The translations under genes and the position numbers were made by a program. The notes beneath the pieces are model-generated. The model did no database searches and was not told where the DNA came from. It saw nothing but the letters and a program-made list of their open reading frames with translations. Below, piece after piece: positions 53,680 through 64,000 of a DNA stretch of 64,000 nt; position 1 is the first letter of the stretch; each line of letters opens with the position of its first letter. The DNA comes from Ga0077527 sp964533495. GTDB taxonomy: Bacteria; Pseudomonadota; Gammaproteobacteria; Burkholderiales; SG8-41. Where the stretch lies: NCBI GenBank assembly GCA_964533495.1, contig CAZHJU010000005.1, positions 49,828 through 113,827 of the forward strand, given 5' to 3'.

Positions 53680-54615
53680 ATGGGCAAGACGGAATACGGA
53701 GTGTTGCAGGGTGGCGACGGGGTGACAGTCAGGCCGCTGGCGCCGGCGCTGGGGGCGGAAGTGTCCTGCGGGGATCTGCGAAAACTGGACGAACCGGCGT
53801 TTGCCGCGGTCTACCAGGCCTTGCTCGACCACCTGGTCATCCGCATCCGCGGCCAGTCGTTGAGCGATCCCGAGTTGATCGCCTTCGGCAAACGGCTGGG
53901 GACGCTCGATTTCGCGCCGCTGGCGAAAACCGGCAAGGAGAGGGCGCGCACCCATCCCGAAATCATCGTGGTGTCCAATGTCACCGAGAACGGCGAGGCC
54001 ATCGGCGTGCTGCGCGATGCGGAAGTGGTCTGGCATTCCGACAACTCCTATCGCGAGCGGCCGCTGTCGTACAGCGCGCTGTACTCCCTGGAAGTCCCGC
54101 CGAAGGGCGGCAATACCGGCTTCGCCAACATGTATCTGGCGCTGGAAACCCTGGATCCCGTGCTGCGCAAACGCATCGAGGGCCGCACGCTGAAGCACGA
54201 CATGACCTACAACAGCGCCGGCGACCTGCGCGAGGGCTTCAGCCCGGTCAGCGATGTGCGCGAAGCGCCGGGACCCAGCCATCCGGTCATCCGCACCCAT
54301 CCGGAGACCGGCTGCAATGCGCTGTACCTCGGCCGGCGTCCCAATGCCTACATCAACGGACTTTCCGTCGCGGAATCGGAAGAACTGCTCGATGCCCTGT
54401 GGACACACGCCACCCAGGACTGTTTTACCTGGCACCACGAATGGCAGTCCGGCGACCTGCTCATATGGGACAACCGCTGCGTGATGCACCACCGCGATCC
54501 CTTCGACGGCGGCTACCGCCGGGTGATGCACCGCATCCAGTGCGCGGGCGACGCGCCGGCGCTGCAGGCGCGGGCTGGCGAACACCATCCGCGGGCACAG
54601 GCGGCACCCGCCTGA
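53680..54615 (+). CDS. TauD/TfdA-family Fe(II)/2-oxoglutarate dioxygenase
   Basis: 311 residues. The facial triad is visible: His and Asp in VVWHSDNSYRERP near residues 119-121, distal His in NRCVMHHRDPFDG near 274 (RVMHRIQ carries the 2-oxoglutarate-binding Arg). Family enzymes hydroxylate taurine, aryloxyacetates and similar substrates. It follows the VOC gene by 140 bases containing an unexplained open stretch ending NKVNQK. Convergent with the BON lipoprotein gene. Confidence 0.88.
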   Translation: MGKTEYGVLQGGDGVTVRPLAPALGAEVSCGDLRKLDEPAFAAVYQALLDHLVIRIRGQSLSDPELIAFGKRLGTLDFAPLAKTGKERARTHPEIIVVSNVTENGEAIGVLRDAEVVWHSDNSYRERPLSYSALYSLEVPPKGGNTGFANMYLALETLDPVLRKRIEGRTLKHDMTYNSAGDLREGFSPVSDVREAPGPSHPVIRTHPETGCNALYLGRRPNAYINGLSVAESEELLDALWTHATQDCFTWHHEWQSGDLLIWDNRCVMHHRDPFDGGYRRVMHRIQCAGDAPALQARAGEHHPRAQAAPA

Positions 54616-54617
54616 CC

Positions 54618-54653
54618 AGGAGGCACGCCACTCCTGCGGGTGGCGTGCCTCCT
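54618..54653. terminator. Long hairpin between convergent TauD-like and BON genes
   Basis: Perfect 14-bp stem AGGAGGCACGCCAC / GTGGCGTGCCTCCT with an eight-base loop. No T-run, but the position between convergent stops three and nine bases away fits a bidirectional transcription end. Confidence 0.6.
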
Positions 54654-54661
54654 GCAATCCT

Positions 54662-55120
54662 TTACGATCCCTGGACGATCGCGAGGTTGTTCTCGACCGA
54701 GCGCACGCCTTCGATGGCGGCGCTGACCAGCGTCGCGCGCTCCTTGTGCGAGTTGGAGATGGCCGTGCCGTAGAGGCTGACGACGCCGTTTTCGGTCACG
54801 ACGTCGATGCCTGTCGCCTGCAGTCCGGGTTCGGCGAGCAGCGCGGATTTCACTTTCGCGGTGATCGCGGTGTCGCTGATCGCGGCGCCGGTTTTCGCGG
54901 CCTTGTCGGCGATCGCGGATTTGGCCTGATCGATCTTTTCCGCGGCCTGGTTGCCAGCTTCCGAGACCTGCTCACCGGCTTTTTCGATGCTGCGGTCGAT
55001 GTCCTGGCCGATCTGCTCGGCGGAGGGGCCGCGATCGCAGGCGGCCAGCATGGCAAGCAGCGCCGCCAGCGCCGAAATCGAAAGCGCATTGCGCAGAGGG
55101 GAGCGTGATTTTCCGTTCAT
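54662..55120 (-). CDS. BON-domain lipoprotein
   Basis: 152 residues from ATG 55120 (GGAG upstream). Lipobox ALLAMLAAC near residue 27, an Ala-rich helical stretch, then a BON domain (ITAKVKSALLAEPGLQATGIDVVTENGVVSLYGTAISNSHKERATLVSAAIEGVRSVENNL). OsmY-like domain thought to bind phospholipids at the envelope. The CsbD-like gene lies just upstream on the same strand, so both may be part of a stress response. Confidence 0.88.
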   Translation of the reverse strand: MNGKSRSPLRNALSISALAALLAMLAACDRGPSAEQIGQDIDRSIEKAGEQVSEAGNQAAEKIDQAKSAIADKAAKTGAAISDTAITAKVKSALLAEPGLQATGIDVVTENGVVSLYGTAISNSHKERATLVSAAIEGVRSVENNLAIVQGS

Positions 55121-55168
55121 GAGGTTCTCCAGAGTGATGGCTGGGTTGTGGCGCGGCACTCTGCGGCC

Positions 55169-55420
55169 CTAGCGGCCGATGAGGTCGGCGTTTTCGCGCG
55201 CGATACGGCGGATACTGTCGGTATCTCCCCGATGGCGCGGTGCCTCGCTGTCACTGTCACGGGCGAGGCCGTAATTGACCTGCAACGCGCCAAGCAGCTT
55301 GTCCTGCCGGACGGCAATGGCTTTCGCGGGGTCATCGGTGAGTTTTCCCCGTTGTTTTCCCTGTTGTTCGGTGCGGTCGCCGATCTGTTTCCAGCGTTCT
55401 TCGATGCGATCCCGGTTCAT
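55169..55420 (-). CDS. CsbD-like stress protein
   Basis: 83 residues. MNRDRIEERWKQIGDRTEQQGKQRGKLTDDPAKAIAVRQDKLLGALQVNYG fits the CsbD family (N.D.ieG.WkQ..G..K...GkLtdDdl...g..d.l.GkiQ..YG). Small, hydrophilic, usually stress-induced; function unknown. The GAGGAACAG site precedes the ATG. It is 49 bases upstream of the BON lipoprotein gene. Confidence 0.8.
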   Translation of the reverse strand: MNRDRIEERWKQIGDRTEQQGKQRGKLTDDPAKAIAVRQDKLLGALQVNYGLARDSDSEAPRHRGDTDSIRRIARENADLIGR

Positions 55421-55858
55421 GTTCTGTTCCTCGTATCAAGATTGGCAGCGGAGTCCGCGGCGCATGGTGCGGGCGCGTGCTCCTCGGGTGCCGCAAGTTT
55501 TTGCAGGCCACGGCTTCCGTTCCGCGCCAGGCAGCGATTGCCGGTGACGGCGTTGGTTCGCGCAAGGCGCGACCCGTTTGTGGATGCCGCGAAGCACGGT
55601 CAGGCATGGCCTGCGGGTTAATGAGCACAGACCGGGCCAGATCAATAATTTCAAATAAAAACAATGGCTTGAGATCAATTCCCGGAGGGACTGGCCTTGC
55701 CGTACTGTCGCCAATCGGCGACGTTTGCGCGTTGCCATTTCCGGTTTGCCACTGTGTTGCACTGTTGTCATGCCGCGACAGACAGTCCGCGACACATCGT
55801 CCGGGGCACTCGGCGCGGGATCGCTTCGGTAGAATGCATGTTCGGACAGGGAGGGCGA
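55421..55858. other. Noncoding stretch carrying AT-rich copy H
   Basis: 438 bases without a convincing gene between the divergent csbD-like gene and the outer-membrane protein gene. It contains repeat copy H at 55644-55671. Nothing else is recognisable. Confidence 0.5.
55644..55671 (-). repeat. Dispersed AT-rich element, copy H (divergent)
   Basis: Minus strand CAAGCCATTGTTTTTATTTG shares ATTGTTTTTATT with the other copies but has an extra base after it and a different left end. The weakest of the eight. Confidence 0.5.
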
Positions 55859-56530
55859 ATGAAGGGGCCAGCGGTGTGCGGTTTTCGCGGCGGATGGGTG
55901 GCGCTTTGTGCTGCAGTGCTGCTGTTTGCGGCACCGGTGGCGGATGCGCAACTGCAGCCGGCGGCGACCGGGCTGCGTTCGGCCGGAGGCGCAACCGGAC
56001 TCAAGCCGCGCAATGCGGAAGACGGCCGCGCCGGGGCGCAGCAGCCCATCTTTGCAGGGACGTTCGGCCTGGGAGGCTGGCAGCTGTCTTATGGCGGCCC
56101 CCGGGACTGGCCGGTTCAGGCGCAGGACGATGCCGCATTGCCTTCCGGTCTCTATCGGCCGGGTCATGCTTTGTCTGGCGCCGGGACGCTTTCGCTGCAG
56201 GCTGAAGGCCACTGGGGCAATTTCCGCGGCGCCTATACCCGTTACAACGGGCAGGGCGATGCGCTGCAGTCGCGCAACGGGCATCGTTTTCAGCTGAATT
56301 ATCACTACACCGGACGCAGTTCCTTCGGGCTGGCTTACAGCGAAGGGCGGGACTTCGATGCTTTCGGTCCGGCGCAGGGATTCGCGGGCATCGATACGCG
56401 CAACTGGTCGCTGGGCGGGCAACACTGGCTGACGCCATCGTGGGCGCTGACGTACAGGCTCGTCAACCAGGATCCATCCGGTTATTACCGGCGCCAGGGA
56501 TTGCGATTGGGCATCCGCCACGATTTCTGA
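55859..56530 (+). CDS. Outer-membrane beta-barrel protein (YaiO-like end)
   Basis: 223 residues. Signal peptide ALCAAVLLFAAPVADAQ, then alternating beta-strand pattern (GTLSLQAEGHWGNFRGAYTRYNGQ, RFQLNYHYTGRSSFGLAYSEGRDFD, WSLGGQHWLTPSWALTYRLVNQ) and the terminal GLRLGIRHDF with C-terminal Phe, the outer-membrane insertion signal. Start at 55859 preferred (GGGAGGG upstream). Role unknown. Confidence 0.78.
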   Translation: MKGPAVCGFRGGWVALCAAVLLFAAPVADAQLQPAATGLRSAGGATGLKPRNAEDGRAGAQQPIFAGTFGLGGWQLSYGGPRDWPVQAQDDAALPSGLYRPGHALSGAGTLSLQAEGHWGNFRGAYTRYNGQGDALQSRNGHRFQLNYHYTGRSSFGLAYSEGRDFDAFGPAQGFAGIDTRNWSLGGQHWLTPSWALTYRLVNQDPSGYYRRQGLRLGIRHDF

Positions 56531-56769
56531 GTTTCCGGGCGGTGCAGCGGCGTCACGATTTCACCGGATTTCGTCGCGGCGGCGCGTTTCTTCGCCCGGG
56601 CAATCGAGCCGCCTGTTTCATCGCTGTGCCGGACTGGCCTGCAGGCACAGCAACCCTTAAAATACAAGCACATGAAAAACAGCGGCCCGGGCGGCAGGCA
56701 GGCTCCGGCCAGCGGTGACTTGGCACTGCGCGACGCAAGAGCGCGCTGCAACCATCAACAGGAGAAACC

Positions 56770-58410
56770 ATGGGCAAGGCAACAGCGACCGGCGCCAGCG
56801 CGGCGCGGCGCGGTCTGGACGTATTGCGGGATCCGGTATTGAACAGGGGCACGGCGTTCACCGAAGCCGAGCGCGACGCGCTCGGCCTGCGCGGCCTGCT
56901 GCCGCCGCATGTGCACAGACAGGCCGAACAGGCGGAGCGCTTCCTGCTGGCGTTCCGCAAGCTGGACGATCCGCTGGACAAGTTCATCGCGCTCAACGCG
57001 CTGCATGACCGCAACGAGGATCTTTTTTTCCAGGTCCTGGTCGATCACATCGACGAGATGCAGCCCATCGTCTACACGCCGATCGTCGGCCTGGCCTGCC
57101 AGAAGTTCGGGCAGATTTTCCAGCGCCCGCGCGGGATGTTCATCAGCATCAGGGACCGCGGCAACATCGCCAGCGTGCTGCGCAACTGGCCGTACCAGGC
57201 GGGCATCATCGTCGTCACGGACGGTGAGCGCATCCTCGGCCTAGGCGACCTCGGCGCCCACGGCATGGGCATCCCCGTCGGCAAGCTGTCGCTGTACACG
57301 GCCTGCGCCGGCATCCATCCCACGCTGTGCCTGCCGGTCACGCTCGACGTCGGCTGCAACAACGACGCGGTGCGCAACGATCCGTTCTACGTCGGCCTGC
57401 GCCAGAAGCGGGTGACGGGGCGGGAATACGACGATTTCATCGAGGAATTCATCACCGCCGCGCAGGAGGTGTTCCCGGGCGTGGTGATCCAGTGGGAGGA
57501 TTTCGCCAACCACAACGCATTCCGGCTGCTGGAGAATTACCGCGACCGCGTGTGCAGTTTCAACGACGACATCCAAGGCACGGCGGCGGTGGCGCTGGCC
57601 GGAATCTTTTCGGCACTGCGCGTCACCGGCCAGAAGCTGACCGACCAGCGCGTGCTGTTCCTCGGCGCCGGCGAGGCGGCGACCGGCATCGCCGACCTCG
57701 TGGCGTCGGCGATGGTGGCGCAGGGCATGGCCCGGGAAGAGGCGCTGCGCACCTGCTGGCTGGTCGATTCGCAGGGACTGGTGGTGAAAAGCCGGCAGAA
57801 ACTGGCCCACCACAAGCTGACCTATGCCCACGACCATCCGCCGGTCGGCGATTTCCTCGCCGCGATCAGGACGCTGAAGCCGACGGCCATCATCGGCGTT
57901 GCCGCGGTCGGCGGCACCTTCACCCGCGAGGTGCTGGAGGAAATGGCGAAGCTCAACGAGCGGCCGATCGTGTTCGCGCTGTCGAATCCGACCTCGCAGG
58001 CCGAGTGCACGGCGGAAGAGGCCTACCGCTGGACCGGCGGCCGCGCGCTGTTCGCCTGCGGCAGTCCCTTCGATCCGGTACGGCTGGACGGGCAGACCTT
58101 CGTGCCGCGGCAGGGCAACAATTCCTACATCTTCCCCGGCGTGGGCCTCGGAGCGATCGCGGCCAAGGCGAAGGCCATCAGCGATGACATGTTCATGAAG
58201 GCCGCGCACACGCTGGCGCACCTGGTCACCGAGTCCGATCTCGCGCAGGGAAGCCTGTATCCGGCCCTGCCGCGCATCCGCGAGGTGTCGGCGCAGATCG
58301 CGGCGGCGATCGCGGCCTCGGCCCAGGGCGGCCAATATGGCGCGCGCGCGCGCGCCGAAGAGGTCCTGAAGGACGTCGAAGCGCAGATGTACGACCCGCG
58401 CCAGAAGTGA
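56770..58410 (+). CDS. maeA: NAD-dependent malic enzyme
   Basis: 546 residues. Catalytic blocks: MQPIVYTPIVGLACQKFG, the Tyr/Lys/Asp site region VVTDGERILGLGDLGAHGMGIPVGKLSLY, VIQWEDFANHNAF, the malic-enzyme signature SFNDDIQGTAAVALAG and the NAD loop LFLGAGEAATGIADLV. The length matches the large SfcA-type enzyme. It oxidatively decarboxylates malate to pyruvate and links the TCA pool to pyruvate, together with the two aconitases at the right end. Confidence 0.96.
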   Translation: MGKATATGASAARRGLDVLRDPVLNRGTAFTEAERDALGLRGLLPPHVHRQAEQAERFLLAFRKLDDPLDKFIALNALHDRNEDLFFQVLVDHIDEMQPIVYTPIVGLACQKFGQIFQRPRGMFISIRDRGNIASVLRNWPYQAGIIVVTDGERILGLGDLGAHGMGIPVGKLSLYTACAGIHPTLCLPVTLDVGCNNDAVRNDPFYVGLRQKRVTGREYDDFIEEFITAAQEVFPGVVIQWEDFANHNAFRLLENYRDRVCSFNDDIQGTAAVALAGIFSALRVTGQKLTDQRVLFLGAGEAATGIADLVASAMVAQGMAREEALRTCWLVDSQGLVVKSRQKLAHHKLTYAHDHPPVGDFLAAIRTLKPTAIIGVAAVGGTFTREVLEEMAKLNERPIVFALSNPTSQAECTAEEAYRWTGGRALFACGSPFDPVRLDGQTFVPRQGNNSYIFPGVGLGAIAAKAKAISDDMFMKAAHTLAHLVTESDLAQGSLYPALPRIREVSAQIAAAIAASAQGGQYGARARAEEVLKDVEAQMYDPRQK

Positions 58411-58437
58411 CGGGCCGCGCGGCGGGGATGATGAGGT

Positions 58438-59193
58438 TCAGTCCCAGCCGATCTGGTCTCCCGAGACCAGCCGGTTGTCGATGCGCCGGATGCCGGCGAT
58501 GCGCTTGATGGCGTCGCCGGCGCGCAGCGCCACCGCGGCGTGGCTGACGATGCCTTTGAGCACGACGACGCCGTCCCTGACCTCGACGCCCGCGTACTGT
58601 GGGTCGAATTCCCGGATGCCGGCCAGCGCCTTGCGCACCGCAGCGCCGATGGCGGTGTCGTCTGCGCGCATCGACGCGCGTTCCTTAGTCAGCTCATCTT
58701 CCGCCCGCAGGTATTCCTTTTCATCCAGCATGCCGTCGCGGTTCGCGTCGAAACGGGCGAGGTTCCGCGCCAGCACCGGATCGTGCGCCAGTTCCGCGCG
58801 CGACAGCCTGCCGTCGTGGTTCGTGTCCTGGCGGATGAAATCGCGGTCGCCGACGCCGAAGCGGTCGTAACGCGCGGCGTCCTTCAGCGCGGCGGCGGAC
58901 GGCGCGGAGGCGGCGATCATGTAGTCCACCACCGCGCGCACCTCGGCCGGCGACAGGCTGGCGCCGCCGAGCGGCAGCATCGCCGTGTTCGGCACGCCCT
59001 CGATCGCGTTGCGGTAGATCAGGTTGAAGCCGCCGCGCAGGCGCCGCGTCCAGTCGGCGGTGTCACCGACCCTGGGCGCGCCGTGGATGCCCGGCAGGTG
59101 GCAGGAGGCGCAAAAGGCGGTGTACTGCTGCGCGGGGGTCGCTGCAGAGGCGGGCAGGGGCGGCAGCAGCGCGATCAGCAGCAGCGGGCGCAT
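58438..59193 (-). CDS. Cytochrome c with EF-hand and BON domains
   Basis: 251 residues. Signal peptide, then a class I cytochrome c domain with heme motif CASCH at residues 28-32 and axial Met72 (NTAMLPLGG), two EF-hand loops (DTNHDGRLSRAE at 123-134 and DANRDGMLDEKE at 149-160) and a BON domain (about 180-243, EVRDGVVVLKGIVSHAAVALRAGDAIKRIAGIRRIDNRLV). The combination of a periplasmic electron carrier, calcium sensing and a phospholipid/peptidoglycan-associated domain in one chain is unusual. It could be a Ca-gated or membrane-surface electron carrier. Confidence 0.88.
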   Translation of the reverse strand: MRPLLLIALLPPLPASAATPAQQYTAFCASCHLPGIHGAPRVGDTADWTRRLRGGFNLIYRNAIEGVPNTAMLPLGGASLSPAEVRAVVDYMIAASAPSAAALKDAARYDRFGVGDRDFIRQDTNHDGRLSRAELAHDPVLARNLARFDANRDGMLDEKEYLRAEDELTKERASMRADDTAIGAAVRKALAGIREFDPQYAGVEVRDGVVVLKGIVSHAAVALRAGDAIKRIAGIRRIDNRLVSGDQIGWD

Positions 59194-59245
59194 CGCGGGT
59201 GTGGGGCGGGAAGTCGCATTCCAGCCAGACTAGCATGCGGCAGGC

Positions 59246-59279
59246 ATAAAAAACGGGACGGGCCACGGCCCGTCCCGTT
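59246..59279 (-). terminator. Intrinsic terminator after the aconitase gene
   Basis: AACGGGACGGGCC / GGCCCGTCCCGTT, a 13-bp stem. On the minus strand it is followed by TTTTTTAT, so it ends transcription coming from the aconitase genes. Confidence 0.85.
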
Positions 59280-59298
59280 CGTTTGACGGCGGCGATGC

Positions 59299-61995
59299 TC
59301 AGGCCGCGGCCAGCAGGTCCCGCAGGACGTACGGCAGGATGCCGCCGTGCTTCAGGTAGTCCACTTCGATCGCGGTGTCGATGCGCAGCGTCAGCGGCAC
59401 CTTCTTCGTGCTGCCGTCGGCGCGGGTGATGGTCATCGTCACGTCCTGCATCGGCTTGACGTTGCCGCCCTCGAGGCCTTCGATGGTGAAGCTCTCGGTG
59501 CCGTCGATGCCCAGCGTCTTGACGTCCTCGCCCGGCTTGAACTGCAGGGGCACGACGCCCATGCCGATCAGGTTGGCGCGGTGGATGCGCTCGAAGCTCT
59601 TGACGATGACCGCGCGCACGCCGAGCAGCAGTATGCCCTTGGCCGCCCAGTCGCGCGACGATCCCATGCCGAAATCCTCGCCGCCGAAGATCACCAGGGG
59701 CGTGTTCTTGGCGCGGTAGATTTCCGAAGCCTCGAAAATCGTCGTCTGCTCGCCGCCGGGCTGGACCTTGGTGATCGGGCCTTCGGTGCCGGGAGCCATC
59801 GCATTGCGCAGCCGCACGTTGGCGAAGGTGCCGCGCACCATCAGCTCATGGTTGCAGCGGCGCACGCCGAAGTGGCCCCATTCGGCGGGCGGGCTGCCGT
59901 AGGGTTCCAGCCACTTGCCGGCCGGAGTGCCCGGCCTGATCTTGGTGGAGGGGCTGATGTGGTCCGTCGTGATCGAATCGCCGAGGATCGCCAGCGCGCG
60001 GGCGCCCTGGATGTCCGTGACCTTGTCGAGCCTGGGGGTCACGCCCTCGAGGAACGGCGGTTCGCGGATGAAGGTCGATTTCTCGTCCCACTGGTAGACC
60101 GCGCCCTCGATGGTGGGAATGGCTTCCCACAGTTTCTTGTTGCCCGACAGGTCGCCGTATTCGCGGCGGAAGTGCTCGGAGTTCGCGGCGAACTTCAGCA
60201 GCGCCGCCACTTCGGCATCGGTGGGCCAGACGTCCTTCAGGTAGACCGGCTGGCCGTCCTTGCCCTTGCCCAGCGGATCCTTGGTCAGGTCCGTGCGCAC
60301 GGTGCCCGCGATCGCGTAGGCGACCACCAATGCGGGGCTGGCGAGGTAGTTGGCGCGCAGGTTGGCGTGCACGCGGGCCTCGAAGTTGCGGTTGCCCGAC
60401 AGCACGGCGCAGGTCACGAGATCCTGCGACACCACGGCTTCCTCGATTTTGGGATCGAGCGGGCCGGAGGCGCCCATGCAGGTGGTGCAGCCGTAGGCGA
60501 CGACGCCGAAACCGAGCTTCTCCAGCGACGGCAGCAGGCCGGCATCGCGCAGATAGGCGGTGACCACCTTGGAGCCGGGGGCGAGCGAGGTTTTGACGCG
60601 CGGGTTGACCGTCAGACCCTTGTCGGCGGCCTTTTTGGCCAGCAGGCCGGCGGCGAGCAGCAGCGCCGGGTTGGAAGTGTTGGTGCAGGAGGTGATCGAC
60701 GCGATCAGTACGTCGCCGTGGCCGACGTCGAATTCCGGATGGCCGGAGGGCACGCGGCGGTTCAGGTCGGCGGCCGGGCGGCCGTAGCCGTTCTTGTCGG
60801 GCGGCGCCGAGAACAGCGCATCGAAGCCGCGGCCGAGGTCGGCGAGGTTGACGCGGTCCTGCGGACGCTTCGGTCCCGACAGGCTGGGCACGATGCTGCC
60901 GAGGTCGAGCTCGATGATGTCGGTGTAGTCGATGTCGCCCTTTTTCGGCATGCCGAACAGGCCCTGGGCCTTGTAGTAGGCCTCGATGGCGGCCACCAGC
61001 GCGGCGTCGCGGCCGGTGGTGCGGAAATAGTCGACCGTCTTGTCGTCGAAGGGGAAGTAGCCCATCGTCGCGCCGTACTCGGGGGCCATGTTGGCGACCG
61101 TGCAGCGGTCGGCGGCGGTCAGCGCGGCGGCGCCCTCGCCGAAGAACTCGACGAACTTGCCGACGACCCTGGCCTTGCGCATCAGCTCGGTGACGGTCAG
61201 CGCGAGGTCGGTCGCGGTGACGCCTTCGCGCAGCCTGCCGGTCATGTGGCAGCCGATCACGTCCGGCGTCAGGAAGGCGTTGGGCTGGCCCAGCATCGCG
61301 GCCTCGGCCTCGATGCCGCCCACGCCCCAGCCGACGATGCCGATGCCGTTGACCATCGTGGTGTGCGAATCGGTGCCGAACACGGTGTCCGGATACCAGA
61401 TGCCGTCCTTGCTCCAGACGCCCTGGGACAGGTATTCCATGTTGATCTGGTGGATGATGCCGTTGCCGGGCGGCACCACGCGCACGGTCTCGAACGCGCC
61501 CTGCGCCCACTTCACGAAGCGGTAGCGTTCGGCGTTGCGCCTGAATTCGATTTCCTGGTTGCGCTGCACGGCGTCCGGCCGGTTGTAGACGTCGATCTCG
61601 ACCGAGTGGTCGACCACGACGTCCACCGGCACCAGCGGCTCGATCTTGCCGGGGGCGACGCCTAGGCGCTCGGCCGCGGCGCGCATCGCCGACAGATCGT
61701 TCAGCGCGCCGAAGCCGATCAGATCCTGCAGCACGATGCGCACGACGAGGAAGGGGATCTCGGTCGTGCGCGCGCCCTTGGCCTGCCAGGCGGCGAGCGC
61801 CTTGACCTGGTCGGCGGTGATCTTCTTGCCGTCGCAATGGCGCACGAGGGCTTCCAGCACGACGCGGATCGAGCGCGGCAGGCGCGAAATTTTGCCGAGG
61901 CCGGCTTCTTCGAGGGCGGCGAGGCTGTAGTACTGGCCGGTCTGGCCGGGCGCGGGGGAGAACTCCCGCAGGGCCTTGAAGGGGTCTTGAGCCAT
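59299..61995 (-). CDS. acnA: Aconitate hydratase (AcnA type)
   Basis: 898 residues from ATG 61995. Iron-sulfur cluster Cys in SITSCTNTSNP and GCTTCMGASG, substrate motifs FGTDSHTTMVNGIGIVGWGVGGIEAEAAM and GGEDFGMGSSRDWAAKG. It interconverts citrate and isocitrate. The paralogue at 62016 ends 20 bases upstream on the same strand. AcnA versus AcnD cannot be settled by eye. Confidence 0.95.
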   Translation of the reverse strand: MAQDPFKALREFSPAPGQTGQYYSLAALEEAGLGKISRLPRSIRVVLEALVRHCDGKKITADQVKALAAWQAKGARTTEIPFLVVRIVLQDLIGFGALNDLSAMRAAAERLGVAPGKIEPLVPVDVVVDHSVEIDVYNRPDAVQRNQEIEFRRNAERYRFVKWAQGAFETVRVVPPGNGIIHQINMEYLSQGVWSKDGIWYPDTVFGTDSHTTMVNGIGIVGWGVGGIEAEAAMLGQPNAFLTPDVIGCHMTGRLREGVTATDLALTVTELMRKARVVGKFVEFFGEGAAALTAADRCTVANMAPEYGATMGYFPFDDKTVDYFRTTGRDAALVAAIEAYYKAQGLFGMPKKGDIDYTDIIELDLGSIVPSLSGPKRPQDRVNLADLGRGFDALFSAPPDKNGYGRPAADLNRRVPSGHPEFDVGHGDVLIASITSCTNTSNPALLLAAGLLAKKAADKGLTVNPRVKTSLAPGSKVVTAYLRDAGLLPSLEKLGFGVVAYGCTTCMGASGPLDPKIEEAVVSQDLVTCAVLSGNRNFEARVHANLRANYLASPALVVAYAIAGTVRTDLTKDPLGKGKDGQPVYLKDVWPTDAEVAALLKFAANSEHFRREYGDLSGNKKLWEAIPTIEGAVYQWDEKSTFIREPPFLEGVTPRLDKVTDIQGARALAILGDSITTDHISPSTKIRPGTPAGKWLEPYGSPPAEWGHFGVRRCNHELMVRGTFANVRLRNAMAPGTEGPITKVQPGGEQTTIFEASEIYRAKNTPLVIFGGEDFGMGSSRDWAAKGILLLGVRAVIVKSFERIHRANLIGMGVVPLQFKPGEDVKTLGIDGTESFTIEGLEGGNVKPMQDVTMTITRADGSTKKVPLTLRIDTAIEVDYLKHGGILPYVLRDLLAAA

Positions 61996-62015
61996 GATGT
62001 TCTGTCCTTGAGGGG

Positions 62016-64000
<1,985 letters not shown>

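Overview
The window looks like a high-GC betaproteobacterium, most likely Burkholderiales. The signs are a complete tripartite tricarboxylate transporter set (tctC/tctB/tctA) plus a second Bug/TctC protein, DUF2863-like and DUF3025-like genes that I associate with Betaproteobacteria, a HemP gene behind a Fur-type box, and GC-rich codon use almost everywhere. The exception is about 2.0-10.0 kb, an RHS island with clearly lower GC and clear signs of transfer.

Layout. 0-2 kb: tail of a Bug-type solute-binding protein and a DUF2863-like gene. 2-10 kb: a higA antitoxin with only a scrap of its higB toxin, then a secreted RHS/YD-repeat locus of two overlapping genes, a candidate immunity gene and a displaced orphan RHS tip sharing about 360 bp with the main tip. 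10-20.5 kb: housekeeping and envelope genes (srkA-like kinase, hydrolase, patatin, dtd, htpX with a sigma-32-like promoter), a response regulator, a very long coiled-coil/AsmA-like membrane protein and an HD-type hydrolase. 20.5-38 kb: a catabolic region with a thiol dioxygenase-CaiB-enoyl-CoA hydratase-oxidoreductase operon, a CoA-transferase pair whose alpha gene is cut by one in-frame TGA, a lyase, a hydroxyacid dehydrogenase, the Tct transporter, an MFS transporter, a class II aldolase, a PrpF-like isomerase and an SDR. 37.8-38.9 kb: hemP and three small genes behind a promoter/Fur-box pair. 39-48.7 kb: MFS transporter, a Rho-N-like protein, a single-chain 5-oxoprolinase, a Ser/Thr kinase with a cyclic-nucleotide-binding-like domain, a BamE-like lipoprotein and an otnC-otnK pair. 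48.7-50 kb: two tRNA-Arg(CCT) copies bracketing a truncated integrase, then an IS3-type transposase remnant. 50-64 kb: LigI-like hydrolase, deacetylase, a TRAP-type binding protein without a signal peptide, VOC and TauD dioxygenase-type enzymes, BON and CsbD stress proteins, malic enzyme, a cytochrome c/EF-hand/BON fusion and two tandem aconitases.

The most unusual signal is not a gene. A short AT-rich element (core resembling TAAGTTATTGTTTTTATTGA) occurs eight times in 64 kb in both orientations, nearly always at gene junctions and once in frame inside the 5-oxoprolinase gene. Two copies are identical over 25 bases and another two over 24. Several fit an IHF-type consensus.

The catabolic genes fit an organism that imports small carboxylic acids through binding-protein transporters and processes them as CoA thioesters, feeding the TCA enzymes (aconitases, malic enzyme) at the right end. 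Substrates cannot be fixed from sequence alone. All family assignments come from reading motifs by eye and from memory; no database search was run.
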